A DNA stretch of 64,000 nt from Acidimicrobiia bacterium (GCA_012959995.1 DUCC01000012.1:1-64000), one strand, 5' to 3'; shown: positions 44,057-53,633, counted from the first letter of the stretch. The notes: generated by a model from the letters alone, not told the origin. Numbers and translations: made by a program.

Positions 44057-44913
44057 TCAACAAACGCCTCCGCCTGGTGTTGACCGTGGTGGTGGCTTTG
44101 GTCGTGGTGGTAGCCCTCTGGGAGGGTTATAAGTGGATGGGCCAACAAACCGATGATCACTGGCCGGGCACCAATTTTGGTTTACCAACCGCCACCAACG
44201 ACATCATCATGCCGCATGCCGCTGACATTCTTGGCGAGTTGACCACCGACATTCGAGACGGTCGAGACACCCTGCCCATGTATGTGTTCCTCTTGAAAAA
44301 GGCATGGTTTACTTTTCAAGAGGCATCTATTGGTTTCGTGTTGGGGCTTTCTATCGGCATGGGTTTAGCGGTGTTAATGACCCGATGGAAGGTGGCTGAA
44401 AAGGGGTTGCTGCCGTGGATAAATGTGTCACAAACTATTCCGCTTATTGCTTTAGCTCCGTTGGTGGTTACTTGGGGCCGTCAACAAAACATGCCTGACT
44501 TGTTGAGTATTTCGCTTATTTCCACCTACCTAACCTTTTTCCCCGTAGCGGTAAGCGGACTGCGGGGTTTGCAATCCCCAGATGCCGACCATGTTGAGTT
44601 GATGCGTTCTTATGCCGCTTCGTGGCGCACTACTTTGTTTAAGTTGCGCTTACCAGCCTCCCGTCCCTATCTTTTTCCGGCTTTAAAAATTGCTGGCACC
44701 CTAAGCATCGTGGGGGCCATTGTGGGTGAAATATCCATTGGCACCAAAACAGGCCTTGGGCGAGCCATTTTGGAGTACGCCCAACGCTATGCCGTGGCGC
44801 CCGAACGGCTTTATGCATCAGTAATCGGGGCGGCTTTTTTAGGCCTAACTGTATTTGGTCTTATCAATTTGACTGAGCGCTGGGTTATGCGGCGCACCAG
44901 AGAGGTTATTTAG
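44053..44913 (+). CDS. ABC transporter permease
   Basis: A 286-residue integral membrane permease of the SsuC/TauC/ThiX type, with an N-terminal membrane anchor (VLTVVVALVVVVALWEGY), about six helices and the EAA-like loop DADHVELMRSYAASWRTTLF. It works with the ATPase at 44913, the second permease at 45695 and the binding protein at 46492. GTG start overlaps the upstream stop; stop overlaps the ATPase start by one base. Position in the pyrimidine operon suggests uptake of a pyrimidine or its derivative. Confidence 0.92.
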   Translation: MINKRLRLVLTVVVALVVVVALWEGYKWMGQQTDDHWPGTNFGLPTATNDIIMPHAADILGELTTDIRDGRDTLPMYVFLLKKAWFTFQEASIGFVLGLSIGMGLAVLMTRWKVAEKGLLPWINVSQTIPLIALAPLVVTWGRQQNMPDLLSISLISTYLTFFPVAVSGLRGLQSPDADHVELMRSYAASWRTTLFKLRLPASRPYLFPALKIAGTLSIVGAIVGEISIGTKTGLGRAILEYAQRYAVAPERLYASVIGAAFLGLTVFGLINLTERWVMRRTREVI

Positions 44914-45695
44914 TGAGCAGCGAACACGCAGTATCAGTAACTGAGGTAGGAAAAGTCTTCAACGAGGGAAGCGTCGATGAGGTAGCGGCCCTTTCTGGTA
45001 TTGATCTCAACATTGAGCCCGGTGAGTTTGTTTCTTTAATTGGGCCCTCAGGGTGCGGTAAATCTACTTTGCTTCGTCTCATTGGCGACTTATTGGAACC
45101 CTCAGCGGGAGCGGTCAGTGTGTTTGGAAAATCAGCCCACCAAGCCCGCATGGACCAGGACTATGGCATGGTGTTCCAGCATGCCGGTTTGTTTGATTGG
45201 CGCAAGGTAGCGGCCAACATTGAGTTGCCGTTGGAGTTACGTGACTGGTCAAAAGCCGACCGAGCGGCCCGATCAAAAGAAATGTTAGACCTTGTTAAGT
45301 TGCCTGATTTTGGTAACCATTACCCACGCCAACTTTCTGGCGGGATGCAGCAAAGGGTCTCTATCGCTCGGGCTTTGTCTTTCAAGCCGAAATTGCTACT
45401 GATGGATGAACCCTTTGGCGCCCTTGACGAGATGACCCGGGAACACATGCAGATTGAATTGCTGCGCATTTGGGAAGAAACAGGTACCACCGTGGTTTTT
45501 GTTACGCACTCCATCCCCGAAGCAGCTTTTTTGTCTAATCGCGTGGTGGTGCTTTCACCACGCCCTGGTCGGGTGCATTCAATAATTGAGGTAGATCTTG
45601 GGCAGCGCACAGAAGATACTCGTGAAAACCCAGAGTTTTTTTCTACGGCTACAAAAATCCGTGAAGCACTTCGGGCCGTGGAGGCCGCTCAATAA
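44913..45695 (+). CDS. ABC transporter ATP-binding protein
   Basis: A 260-residue nucleotide-binding subunit: Walker A GPSGCGKST, Q-loop MVFQHAGLFDWRK, signature LSGGMQQRVSIARAL, Walker B LLLMDEPFGALDEMT and H-loop VTHSIPEA. It belongs to the nitrate/taurine/sulfonate (SsuB/TauB) importer class. GTG start shares one base with the upstream stop codon. It drives uptake through the two permeases on either side. Confidence 0.94.
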   Translation: MSSEHAVSVTEVGKVFNEGSVDEVAALSGIDLNIEPGEFVSLIGPSGCGKSTLLRLIGDLLEPSAGAVSVFGKSAHQARMDQDYGMVFQHAGLFDWRKVAANIELPLELRDWSKADRAARSKEMLDLVKLPDFGNHYPRQLSGGMQQRVSIARALSFKPKLLLMDEPFGALDEMTREHMQIELLRIWEETGTTVVFVTHSIPEAAFLSNRVVVLSPRPGRVHSIIEVDLGQRTEDTRENPEFFSTATKIREALRAVEAAQ

Positions 45696-46495
45696 TGCGC
45701 TCTCGCTGGTCGGCTCTTTGGCCCCCTTTGTTGACGGGGGTAGGGGGCTTATTGCTGTGGGAAGGCATGATTATAGTTTTTGGGATTAGAGAGTTTTTGC
45801 TTCCCAAGCCATCGTCGATCTGGGCTGAGTTGTTCGCCGAGTGGCCTGTCTTAAGTCATGCCGGTTGGGAAACTGGGCGCATAGCTTTTAGCGGACTGGT
45901 GTTGGGTGTACTCGCTGGGGTGGTTTTGGCCTTTGTCACCAATCGCTTCCGCTCGCTTAACGAGGGGCTGACTCCGTTAGCGGTGGCGGTGAACGCCACC
46001 CCTATTGTCGCTTTGGCTCCCATTTTTAATGCTTGGTTTGGTATTACTGGAGTAGTTAGCAACCAAGCCGTGGTAATTGCTGTGGTGTTCTTTCCGGTAT
46101 TTATTAATACCGCTAAAGGACTAACTGAGGTGCACCCTGATGAAATTGAACTGATGCGTTCGTACGCTTCTAGCGAATGGACTATTCTCCGTGAGGTGCG
46201 CGTTCCTAATGCTCTTCCATTTTTTGCCAACGCTTTGCGAGTGGTCGCTCCGCTTTCGGTGATTGCCGCCATCGTGGCCGAATATTTCGGTGGCCCACAA
46301 GACCGCATCGGCAATGTCATCACCTCAAATGCCGCCTTCGCCCGCTATGACGTGGCCTGGGCCGCTATTGCCGTGGCCTCCGCTTTTGGTCTTGCTCTTT
46401 TTGCCGGAGCCGTGCTCATCGAACGCCTGAGCACACCGTGGCGTATGGCCACCCAAGTCGAAATAACCAACAATAAACCCGGGAGGGGAAAATGA
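45695..46495 (+). CDS. ABC transporter permease (second)
   Basis: A 266-residue permease with about six membrane helices and the EAA loop HPDEIELMRSYASSEWTILR. It pairs with the permease at 44053, so the channel is probably a heterodimer. Start ATG overlaps the ATPase stop (TAATG). The stop overlaps the binding-protein start. Confidence 0.92.
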   Translation: MRSRWSALWPPLLTGVGGLLLWEGMIIVFGIREFLLPKPSSIWAELFAEWPVLSHAGWETGRIAFSGLVLGVLAGVVLAFVTNRFRSLNEGLTPLAVAVNATPIVALAPIFNAWFGITGVVSNQAVVIAVVFFPVFINTAKGLTEVHPDEIELMRSYASSEWTILREVRVPNALPFFANALRVVAPLSVIAAIVAEYFGGPQDRIGNVITSNAAFARYDVAWAAIAVASAFGLALFAGAVLIERLSTPWRMATQVEITNNKPGRGK

Positions 46496-47616
46496 ATAAG
46501 AAAAAAATAACAATGCGTATCCTCGCATTACTGGCCGCCATGTCGTTGTTTTCTGCAGCTTGCGGCTCTGACGACGTAGCGGTAGGCACTGGCGACTGCG
46601 AGACCGTTGATTCGATTAGTTTGCAATTGCAATGGCTTACTCAAGCACAGTTTGCTGGTTACTACGCAGCGGTTGATAGTGGCATTTACGCTAACTACTG
46701 CCTTAACGTGACCATCCTTGAAGGTGGTGTAGACATCGTGCCTCAGCAGCAACTTGCTTCGGGCGCCGTTGACTTCGCTATTTCATGGGTACCAAAAGCC
46801 TTGGTTTCTCGCGAAGGCGACATGGACATCGTGAACGTGGCGCAGGTCTTCCAGCGCTCCGGTACCTTGCAGGTTTCATGGGCTGATTCCGGTATCAACA
46901 CCCCTGCCGATTTGGCAGGCAAGACCGTTGGTAACTGGGGTTGGGGTAACGAGTTCGAGTTGCTGGCTGGCGCCCGCAGCGCTGGTTTAGACCCAGCAAC
47001 CGACTTCACCTTGGTGCAACAGTCCTTTGACATGCTGGCTTTGTTGACCGGCGAAATTGATGCCTCTCAAGCCATGATCTACAACGAATATGCACAGGTA
47101 TTGGAAGCCACCAACCCGGATACCGGCGAGTTATACACCGCAGATGACCTTTCGGTAATCAACTGGAACGATGTCGGTACCGCCATGTTGCAAGACGCTA
47201 TTTGGGCTGACGGTGCCCGTCTTTCCGACGAGGCTTACGCCGACATCACCACTCGTTTTGTGGCCGGCTCCCTTGAAGGTTGGGCTTACTGCCGTGACAA
47301 CGCACAAGCATGTGTTGACATTGTGTTGAACAATGGTTCAGCACTGGGTGCTTCACACCAGGCTTGGCAAATGAATGAGATCAACGGTCTCATTTGGCCA
47401 TCGGCTGGTGGCGTAGGAGTCATGGATTCAGCGCAATGGGATCAAACCATCAGCGTTGCTACTTCAGAATCCATTTTGGCTGCTGCTCCGGACTCGGGTG
47501 CCTACACCTCAGAGTATGCCGAAGCTGCGGTAGCTATTTTGGAAGCTAAGGACATTGATACCAAGGGCAATGGTTGGACACGAGCCACCATTACCTTGAA
47601 CGCAGGCGGCGAATAA
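46492..47616 (+). CDS. NMT1/THI5-like ABC substrate-binding lipoprotein
   Basis: A 374-residue extracytoplasmic solute-binding lipoprotein. The signal peptide ends with lipobox SLFSAACGSDD; the mature part has the NMT1/THI5-like fold, including WLTQAQFAGYYAAVDSGIYA, GGVDIVPQQQLASGAVDFAI and GKTVGNWGWGNEFELLAGAR. Members of this group bind pyrimidine precursors, sulfonates or nitrate. Given the operon, a pyrimidine or hydantoin-like ligand is likely but unproven. ATG overlaps the upstream stop and follows GGGAGGGGAAA. A strong terminator follows. Confidence 0.93.
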   Translation: MNKKKITMRILALLAAMSLFSAACGSDDVAVGTGDCETVDSISLQLQWLTQAQFAGYYAAVDSGIYANYCLNVTILEGGVDIVPQQQLASGAVDFAISWVPKALVSREGDMDIVNVAQVFQRSGTLQVSWADSGINTPADLAGKTVGNWGWGNEFELLAGARSAGLDPATDFTLVQQSFDMLALLTGEIDASQAMIYNEYAQVLEATNPDTGELYTADDLSVINWNDVGTAMLQDAIWADGARLSDEAYADITTRFVAGSLEGWAYCRDNAQACVDIVLNNGSALGASHQAWQMNEINGLIWPSAGGVGVMDSAQWDQTISVATSESILAAAPDSGAYTSEYAEAAVAILEAKDIDTKGNGWTRATITLNAGGE

Positions 47617-47633
47617 TCTTCGCTTGACGCACT

Positions 47634-47677
47634 AAGCGGGCGGTAGGGTCAGGTTTCTGGCTCTCCCGCCCGCTTTT
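47634..47677 (+). terminator. Rho-independent terminator of the pyrimidine operon
   Basis: AAGCGGGCGG (47634-47643) pairs perfectly with CCGCCCGCTT (47666-47675) in a 10-bp GC-rich stem, followed by the T-run TTTT (47674-47677). It lies 18 bp after the binding-protein stop and presumably ends the operon. Confidence 0.8.
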
Positions 47678-47713
47678 GCGCGCTTACCCATTTAAGGAAA
47701 GGCTTAATCTTCT

Positions 47714-48352
47714 ATGGAAAAACGTCTCCCACGGCCTAATGGGCCGCTCGCGGGCCGCCTCTTGTCAATGCTTGCAGGGTTGGTTCTTTTTGGTGCAGGT
47801 ATTTCACTACTTTTTCTGGCTGATTTTGGCGTGGGCCCTTGGGATGTTTTTCATGATGGGTTAGCCAATCAAATCGACCGATCAGTGGGAACAGTAATCA
47901 TTGGCGTGGGGGTGTTGATGCTGGTTCTTTTGGTGGCTTTTCGTCAACCATTAGGGATAGCCACTTTGGCCAATGTGGTCATCATTGGGGTGGTGGTTGA
48001 TGCAACAATGGATGCTTTTGCCATGCCATCAACGATGTGGGTTCGCTTGTTGTTGATGTTTGGTTCTCCAGTCATGGTGGGGCTCGCCTCCATGCTTTAT
48101 CTAGGGGCAGGTTTAGGGGTAGGCCCACGAGACGGCATGATGACCGCTTTAATGGATTCAGGGCGCAGCGCTCGCCTAGCGCGCACCAGCATTGAGTTAG
48201 GAATTCTCGTTTTGGGCATCTTGCTGGGAGGGTCCTATGGGGTAGGTACGGTGGTTTTCGCCTTAGGAGTAGGGCCGTCTTACCAGTTCTTTAGCCACCG
48301 GGTTTGGCCCGGTTGGGTTGAACTCACCGGCTTTGGGGTATATCGCCGCTAG
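47714..48352 (+). CDS. YczE/YitT-like integral membrane protein
   Basis: A 212-residue membrane protein with about five hydrophobic helices. FGVGPWDVFHDGLANQI and its repeat LGVGPRDGMMTALMD are the characteristic YczE-type GxGPxD motifs. The function of the family is unclear. It starts at ATG 47714; a purine-rich AAGGAAAGGC lies 8 or more bases upstream, so the spacing is long. It follows the terminator at 47634 and is probably separately transcribed. Confidence 0.82.
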   Translation: MEKRLPRPNGPLAGRLLSMLAGLVLFGAGISLLFLADFGVGPWDVFHDGLANQIDRSVGTVIIGVGVLMLVLLVAFRQPLGIATLANVVIIGVVVDATMDAFAMPSTMWVRLLLMFGSPVMVGLASMLYLGAGLGVGPRDGMMTALMDSGRSARLARTSIELGILVLGILLGGSYGVGTVVFALGVGPSYQFFSHRVWPGWVELTGFGVYRR

Positions 48353-48395
48353 CCCATCTAGGCATTTCGGGTAGCCATCTTCTAGCGTCTTGTAT

Positions 48396-49808
48396 ATGGG
48401 CGGAAACATTGATCAGTTAACACCGGTAGAACGGCGAGCCTGGTTGGCCCTTAGCGTGGCCACCCTCGCGGCATTGCTTACCGTTATAGATATCTCTATT
48501 GTCAATGTGGCGTTTCCTTCTATTCGTCGAGACTTAGGGGCGAGCGAAGCGGGCCTTTCTTGGGTGCTTTCGGGTTACTCAGTGGCCGTTGGGGCATTTT
48601 TGTTAATTTCGGGTCGGCTGGCCGATCAAAAAGGTCGCCGTAAGCTTTTCCTTATTGGGGTAGCGGTTTTTATGGTTGGCTCTTTATTGTCGGGTGTAGC
48701 GCCAAGCCCTGGTTTTCTTATTGCTGCTCGGGTGCTGCAAGGCGTAGGGGCTTCTATTTTGAGTCCCGCCTCGCTCTCTATGATTCTTCCTGAGTTTCCT
48801 CCCGACCGGCACTCCATGGTTATCGGTATTTGGGGTGCCTCCGCGGCCTTAGGGGCAGCGATTGGCCCGACCATGGGGGCAATTTTGATTGATGCTTTTA
48901 ATTGGCGGTGGGTATTTTTTGTCAACGTGCCGGTGGGTTTGGTCATTTTTGTTTTGACTCCACGGTTTGTTCACGAAAGTAGCGACCCGGATGCCGAAGA
49001 TGGCTTTGATTCGTTAGGGGTTCCTGCCGGCACCTTAGGCGTAGCGCTTTTGTTGGTGGCTGTAGTGCAGGGCGGGGAGTGGGGGTATGGCTCTCCTTCT
49101 ACGTTAGCTACGGCGCTGGTGGGGCTTTTGTTGGTTTTGGTTTTGATTCGCCGGTCGGCCACGCACCCGTACCCGTTGCTGGACCTCAACTTATTTCGGA
49201 TCCGTGCTTTTTGGTCGGCGGCGGTGGGGCAAACATTATTCTCCACGGCGTTTATTGCCACGGTGCTGTTCAACACACTGCTTCTCCAAGAACTTTGGGG
49301 CTGGTCGGTGTTAGCGGCAGGTTTCGGCGTGGTACCTGGCCCGGCTTTAGCAGCGCTGCTGGGTGGGCCGATTGGGTCAGTCGCTGATCGGGTGGGCCAC
49401 CGAACGCTGGTAGTCATCGGCAGCGCTTCGGCCGCTTGTTGCCCCCTGTGGCTTATTATCCGGGCGAACGGAGAGGGCGGGTATTTCTCTACTTTGCTTC
49501 CGGCTCACCTTATGTTGGGCATCGGGGTGGCCTGTTCGTTCGCTACTTTTTCTTCTATGGGGATGAAAAATGTTCCTCCGCAACGTTTTGCTACGGCCAG
49601 TGCAACTTTGCGCACGGGCTCGTCGATGGGCTTTGCCGCCGGGGTCGCCATAGCGGTAGCGGTATTCACTTCGCAAACTAGTAAAGGGCCGTTGGTGGCT
49701 TTTGATCGAACCTGGCTGTTTATGGCGGTAACTTTTGCCAGTGGGTCGATTTTCTGTGCGCTCGCTTGCCCTTCTAAAAAGGAACTTATGCAGGGGTCCC
49801 CAAGCTAA
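48396..49808 (+). CDS. MFS drug/export transporter, DHA2 (14-helix) type
   Basis: A 470-residue major facilitator with 14 probable helices. ALLTVIDISIVNVAFPSIRR is the DHA2 motif D1-type start, LSWVLSGYSVAVGAFLLISG follows, GRLADQKGRRKLFLIG is motif A, and GASILSPASLSMILPEF motif C. It would export drugs or metabolites with a proton. The ORF opens at a TTG 48390; I prefer the ATG at 48396. Its 3' end overlaps the P450 gene on the other strand by 23 bp. Confidence 0.9.
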   Translation: MGGNIDQLTPVERRAWLALSVATLAALLTVIDISIVNVAFPSIRRDLGASEAGLSWVLSGYSVAVGAFLLISGRLADQKGRRKLFLIGVAVFMVGSLLSGVAPSPGFLIAARVLQGVGASILSPASLSMILPEFPPDRHSMVIGIWGASAALGAAIGPTMGAILIDAFNWRWVFFVNVPVGLVIFVLTPRFVHESSDPDAEDGFDSLGVPAGTLGVALLLVAVVQGGEWGYGSPSTLATALVGLLLVLVLIRRSATHPYPLLDLNLFRIRAFWSAAVGQTLFSTAFIATVLFNTLLLQELWGWSVLAAGFGVVPGPALAALLGGPIGSVADRVGHRTLVVIGSASAACCPLWLIIRANGEGGYFSTLLPAHLMLGIGVACSFATFSSMGMKNVPPQRFATASATLRTGSSMGFAAGVAIAVAVFTSQTSKGPLVAFDRTWLFMAVTFASGSIFCALACPSKKELMQGSPS

Positions 49809-51009
49809 CGGGGAAGGTTTCTCGACCCCGCAAAATGATGCGGCCATTCATGACGGGGTCCCCGTGGTGCGCCAGGTCGGGGAAGCGGCGGAGCAATCGG
49901 GTAATAGCGATTTCGCCTTCCATGCGGGCTAAGGCTGCGCCGAGACAATGGTGAATGCCGCTGCCAAATGCAAGGTGACGGCCTGCTTCGGGGCGAGTGA
50001 CGTCAAGGTCGTTGGCGGTGGGTCCCCAAAAGGTTTCGTCTCGGTTGGCGCTCCCGAGGGCAGTGAGGACCATCTGGTCTGCGGCTATTTCTACTCCGCT
50101 TATTGTGGTGTTTTGGGTGAGGCGCCGGCCCGAGGTTTGAACTGGGCTGTCGTAGCGAAGGAGTTCTTCGACCATGTTTTCATCAACCGAGAGATCGGTT
50201 TGCACGAGGCGCATTTGATCGGGGTGACTGAGGAGAGCGTGGGTCCCGTTGCCAATCAAGTTGACGGTGGTTTCATGGCCGGCTACAAAGAGTAGGCCGG
50301 TCATTGATAAGAGCTCTTCTTCGTCGAGGCGGTCGCCTTCTTCTTCGGCTTCTACCAGCGCAGTTAATAGGTCACCTTGTGGATTTTTGCGTTTCTGGGC
50401 GATGGCATCAAGCAAGTATTCATCCATTTTTTTACCGCTGCTTATAGCGGCGTCTACTTGCTCGGGGGTAAGAAAGGGTTCCAGGGTGCGGGCTAAATCT
50501 TGCGACCACTGGCGCACCATGTAGATGTCGGTATCGGGAAGTCCCAACATGCGATGGATAACCATAAAGGGAATAATGAAGGCGTATTCAGTGATGAGGT
50601 CAATGTGGTCGGCGTCGGCTAACTCATCAAGTAACTCGTCTACGATGACTGCTGTTTGGTCCCGCATGCGAGCAATGGCCCGAGGGGTGAAGGTGCGTTG
50701 TACCAATTTACGTAAGCGGGTGTGGTCGGGTGGGTCGAGGCCCAAAATTGATGGCCCGCGCTCTTCGCGTCGGTCTTGCAGGGCCTTCATGTGTTCGGGG
50801 ATTTCCCGGTCGGTTTCGAAGCGTTGTACAGAAGTGGTGGGGTCGCGAAGCAACTGGAATGCGTCTTCGTATCTTGACAAGATGAGGATGCCCAGTGGGG
50901 TGCGGTGCACGGGATCTTCGGTGCGGAGGCGGGCGTAGGTCGGGTAGGGGTCGACCATAAACTCTGCGTCGAAGGGGTTCCAAGAAGGCGGGTTAAGCGT
51001 GGTGGTCAT
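49786..51009 (-). CDS. Cytochrome P450
   Basis: A 407-residue class I-type bacterial P450. I-helix AGHETTVN, the ExxR of VEELLRYD, and the heme-binding FGSGIHHCLGAALAR, with Cys355 as axial ligand, are present. No membrane anchor. It needs ferredoxin and reductase partners not encoded here. Substrate unknown; the EELLRYDSPVQTSGR segment is common in macrolide/steroid-type CYPs. ATG at 51009; an in-frame TTG at 51015 is possible. It overlaps the convergent MFS gene by 23 bp. Confidence 0.93.
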   Translation of the reverse strand: MTTTLNPPSWNPFDAEFMVDPYPTYARLRTEDPVHRTPLGILILSRYEDAFQLLRDPTTSVQRFETDREIPEHMKALQDRREERGPSILGLDPPDHTRLRKLVQRTFTPRAIARMRDQTAVIVDELLDELADADHIDLITEYAFIIPFMVIHRMLGLPDTDIYMVRQWSQDLARTLEPFLTPEQVDAAISSGKKMDEYLLDAIAQKRKNPQGDLLTALVEAEEEGDRLDEEELLSMTGLLFVAGHETTVNLIGNGTHALLSHPDQMRLVQTDLSVDENMVEELLRYDSPVQTSGRRLTQNTTISGVEIAADQMVLTALGSANRDETFWGPTANDLDVTRPEAGRHLAFGSGIHHCLGAALARMEGEIAITRLLRRFPDLAHHGDPVMNGRIILRGRETFPVSLGTPA

Positions 51010-51055
51010 AGCCAAACGCTACCGAGTTCGCTTCCTTGATGGCGAGTTGGCCAAG

Positions 51056-51934
51056 TTAGTTTTTTATTTTGGCGAGGGTTTTTAGGCGCCAGTCTTCGGT
51101 GGTGTCCACGGCGTTGAAGGTAAAGCAGTGGATGTTGGTGATGTTGAGCTTGTTGGCGTGGTTAGAGAGTTGAGCAAGGAGTTTGCTGGGGTTATAGCCA
51201 CCTGGTGAAAGGAGGCGAATGACCGAGGAGTTGTTCTTTTTGAGATAACGGGCCGAATGGCCAATGCCGAGACGTAAAGAGATGGTTATTAGTCGGGTGC
51301 GGTCAATGGCCCCCGGCACTCCGATATGGCAGGGCAAGGTGAGGCCGGTGGCTCGTTGTTCGCTAAGCCAAGATTTGATTTTGTTGGGGTCAAAACACAT
51401 TTGCGTGGCTATATACCCGTGGTAACCGGCTTCGGTGATAAGGGTTTGTTTTTCTCGTAAAGCGTCAAGAAGCGCTTGGTCGGGAATGCCCTGGTGTCCG
51501 TCGGGGTAGCAGCCAATGCCTACGGTGTCGATGTTGGGGCTAAGGGCAAAAAAGGCCCGCATGAAGCTGGCCGCATCATAAAAAGGGCCGCGTTGGTCGG
51601 CGTCTCCGCCGATAATGAAAACCTTTTTTATACCTTGTTCGTTGACTCGCTTTACGATGTGCTCCACATGTTCTTGGCTTTCCACCATGCGAGCGGCGAA
51701 GTGAGGAATGGTGGTGTGCCCTTGGGCGGCAAATTCGGCACAAAGGTCAAGGGTGTCGTCAATGGTTTTTGCGGGCGAGCAGGTCACCGACATAGTGGAG
51801 TTGGCGGGCAAAAATGCTTCTTGGTCGCGTACGTTCTTAAGCGGAATCAACTCATAGGTCATGTTTTCCAATAACCGGTGCTGAACCGTTTGGTCGCCTC
51901 GAGTTTTGCGGGGGAGTGCTTTTGCGCCACCCAT
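51056..51934 (-). CDS. metF: Methylenetetrahydrofolate-reductase-like protein
   Basis: A 292-residue MetF-fold protein with TIM-barrel segments TMSVTCSPAKTIDDTLDLCA, HTTIPHFAARMVES, KVFIIGGDADQRG and TQMCFDPNKIKSWLSEQR. In this gene cluster it would run in the oxidising direction, turning methyl-THF from the corrinoid transfer into methylene-THF, or in the biosynthetic direction. The ATG at 51934 follows the Fhs stop by one base; another ATG at 51862 has GGAAAAC before it and starts nearer the conserved region, so the true start is uncertain. It is co-transcribed with fhs. Confidence 0.82.
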   Translation of the reverse strand: MGGAKALPRKTRGDQTVQHRLLENMTYELIPLKNVRDQEAFLPANSTMSVTCSPAKTIDDTLDLCAEFAAQGHTTIPHFAARMVESQEHVEHIVKRVNEQGIKKVFIIGGDADQRGPFYDAASFMRAFFALSPNIDTVGIGCYPDGHQGIPDQALLDALREKQTLITEAGYHGYIATQMCFDPNKIKSWLSEQRATGLTLPCHIGVPGAIDRTRLITISLRLGIGHSARYLKKNNSSVIRLLSPGGYNPSKLLAQLSNHANKLNITNIHCFTFNAVDTTEDWRLKTLAKIKN

Positions 51935-51935
51935 A

Positions 51936-53633
51936 TTAGCTGAGCCCTACGATTTCACCGTTTTCGTCTATGTCAATTCTGGCCGCCGCGGGGCTTGAGC
52001 CAAGGCCCGGCATGGTGCGCATGTCACCACAAATGGGGTAAACAAAACCGGCGCCTACCGAAGCCCGTACTTCGCGTACGGGCAGGGTCCAGCCGGTGGG
52101 GGCGCCCTTAAGGGAAGCGTCAGAACTGATGGAGAGATGTGTTTTGGCGATGCAAACCGGAAGTTCGCCGAAGCCGTTTGCTTCGTAGGTGTCAATTTGT
52201 TTGTTGGCTTTGGCCGAGAAGTCCACACCGTCGGCCCCGTAGATTTTTTGGGCCACCGTACGAATCTTGTCCCGGATAGACATTTCGTCGGGGTACAGAA
52301 CCTTAAAGTTGGAGGGTTCATCGGCTGCTTCGGCTACCGCTTCGGCCAGTTGGGCGGCGCCTTTTCCGCCATCGGCAAAGTGGGTGGTGATGGCTACTCG
52401 AGTACCGTATTCGTCGGCGATTTCTTCAATGGCTTTAATGTCAGCGTCGTAGTCGCCGGGGAAAACGTTGATGGCTACCACCGGGGAAACACCGTGGATT
52501 TGCATGTTTTCCAGTTGCTTGCGCAGGTTGTCGCCACCTTGATGCACTTCATCGGGGTTTTCAGCCAAGAGGGCTTCGGGAAGTGGCTTGCCGGCCACAA
52601 TTTTGTGGTTACCGCTGTGGGCTTTGAGGCCACGAACGGTAGCCACCAGCACCGCGGCATCGGGGGCGATGCCAGAGTAGCGGCACTTGATGTTGAAGAA
52701 CCTTTCGGCGCCCATGTCGGCACCGAAGCCTGCTTCGGTAAGTAAGAAGTCCCCGGTGTGGATACCGATTTGGTCGGCCACGATAGATGAGTTGCCGGTG
52801 GCAATATTGCCGAAAGGGCCGCAGTGCACTAAAGCAGGGGTGCCTTCAAGGGTTTGCATCAGGTTGGGTTTGATGGCTTCGCGTAGGATCACCGTCATGG
52901 CGCCCGCTACCTCAATGTCTTCGGCGGTTACTGGACTGCCATCTTTGTCGTAGCCCACCACGATGCGACCCATGCGGGTGCGGAGGTCTTGGAGTGAGGT
53001 GCACAAGGCGAGGGCGGCCATTACTTCTGAAGCGGCAGAAATATCAAAGCCGGTTTCGCGGGGTATGCCGTCAAGGCGCCCGCCTAAGCCGATGACCACG
53101 TTGCGTAAAGCACGCTCGTTAATGTCGACTACGCGTCGCCAAGTGATGTTATGCAAGTCAAGGTTGCTTTTGTTTCCGTGAAAAAGGTGAGCGTCGAGCA
53201 TGGCCGAGCACATGTTGTGGGCGGCGGTAACGGCGTGGGTGTCGCCGGTGAGGTGTAAATTTAGGAGTTCCATAGGAACGACCTGGCTGTAACCGCCCCC
53301 GGCGGCCCCACCTTTAATGCCGAAGGTGGGGCCCATAGATGGTTGCCGAATGGCAATGGTGGCTTTTTTGCCGATATGGCTGAACCCTTGCCCGAGGCCG
53401 ACCACAGTGGTGGTTTTGCCTTCGCCGAGGGGAGTGGGGGTAATGGCGGAGACCACTACGTAACGAGCTTTAGGCCGGTCGCTCATGGCCTCAATGGCTT
53501 CAAGTTTTATCTTGGCTGTGCTATCACCGTAGGGCTCTAAATATTCGGTGGGGATCCCCGCATCGGTGGCGACATCAACGAGAGGTCGCAACTTTGCGGC
53601 GCGAGCGATTTTTAGGTCAGAGGGGAACGGCAT
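51936..53633 (-). CDS. fhs: Formate-tetrahydrofolate ligase
   Basis: A 565-residue Fhs. ITPTPLGEGKTTTVVGLGQG is the P-loop (about residue 65 on), then QPSMGPTFGIKGGAAGGGYS and NVFPGDYDADIKAIEE. It interconverts formate, ATP and THF with formyl-THF. In catabolism of methylated amines it can recover ATP from formyl-THF by running backwards. ATG at 53633; a TTG 3 codons upstream is possible. The upstream gap of 144 bp carries two palindromic operator-like sites at 53737-53774. Coupled to metF. Confidence 0.95.
   Translation of the reverse strand: MPFPSDLKIARAAKLRPLVDVATDAGIPTEYLEPYGDSTAKIKLEAIEAMSDRPKARYVVVSAITPTPLGEGKTTTVVGLGQGFSHIGKKATIAIRQPSMGPTFGIKGGAAGGGYSQVVPMELLNLHLTGDTHAVTAAHNMCSAMLDAHLFHGNKSNLDLHNITWRRVVDINERALRNVVIGLGGRLDGIPRETGFDISAASEVMAALALCTSLQDLRTRMGRIVVGYDKDGSPVTAEDIEVAGAMTVILREAIKPNLMQTLEGTPALVHCGPFGNIATGNSSIVADQIGIHTGDFLLTEAGFGADMGAERFFNIKCRYSGIAPDAAVLVATVRGLKAHSGNHKIVAGKPLPEALLAENPDEVHQGGDNLRKQLENMQIHGVSPVVAINVFPGDYDADIKAIEEIADEYGTRVAITTHFADGGKGAAQLAEAVAEAADEPSNFKVLYPDEMSIRDKIRTVAQKIYGADGVDFSAKANKQIDTYEANGFGELPVCIAKTHLSISSDASLKGAPTGWTLPVREVRASVGAGFVYPICGDMRTMPGLGSSPAAARIDIDENGEIVGLS

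Noticed and set aside
52137-52745. Plus-strand open frame of 202 codons
   Set aside because: Antisense to fhs; rich in Gly/Phe/Val as expected from the reverse of a conserved enzyme gene.
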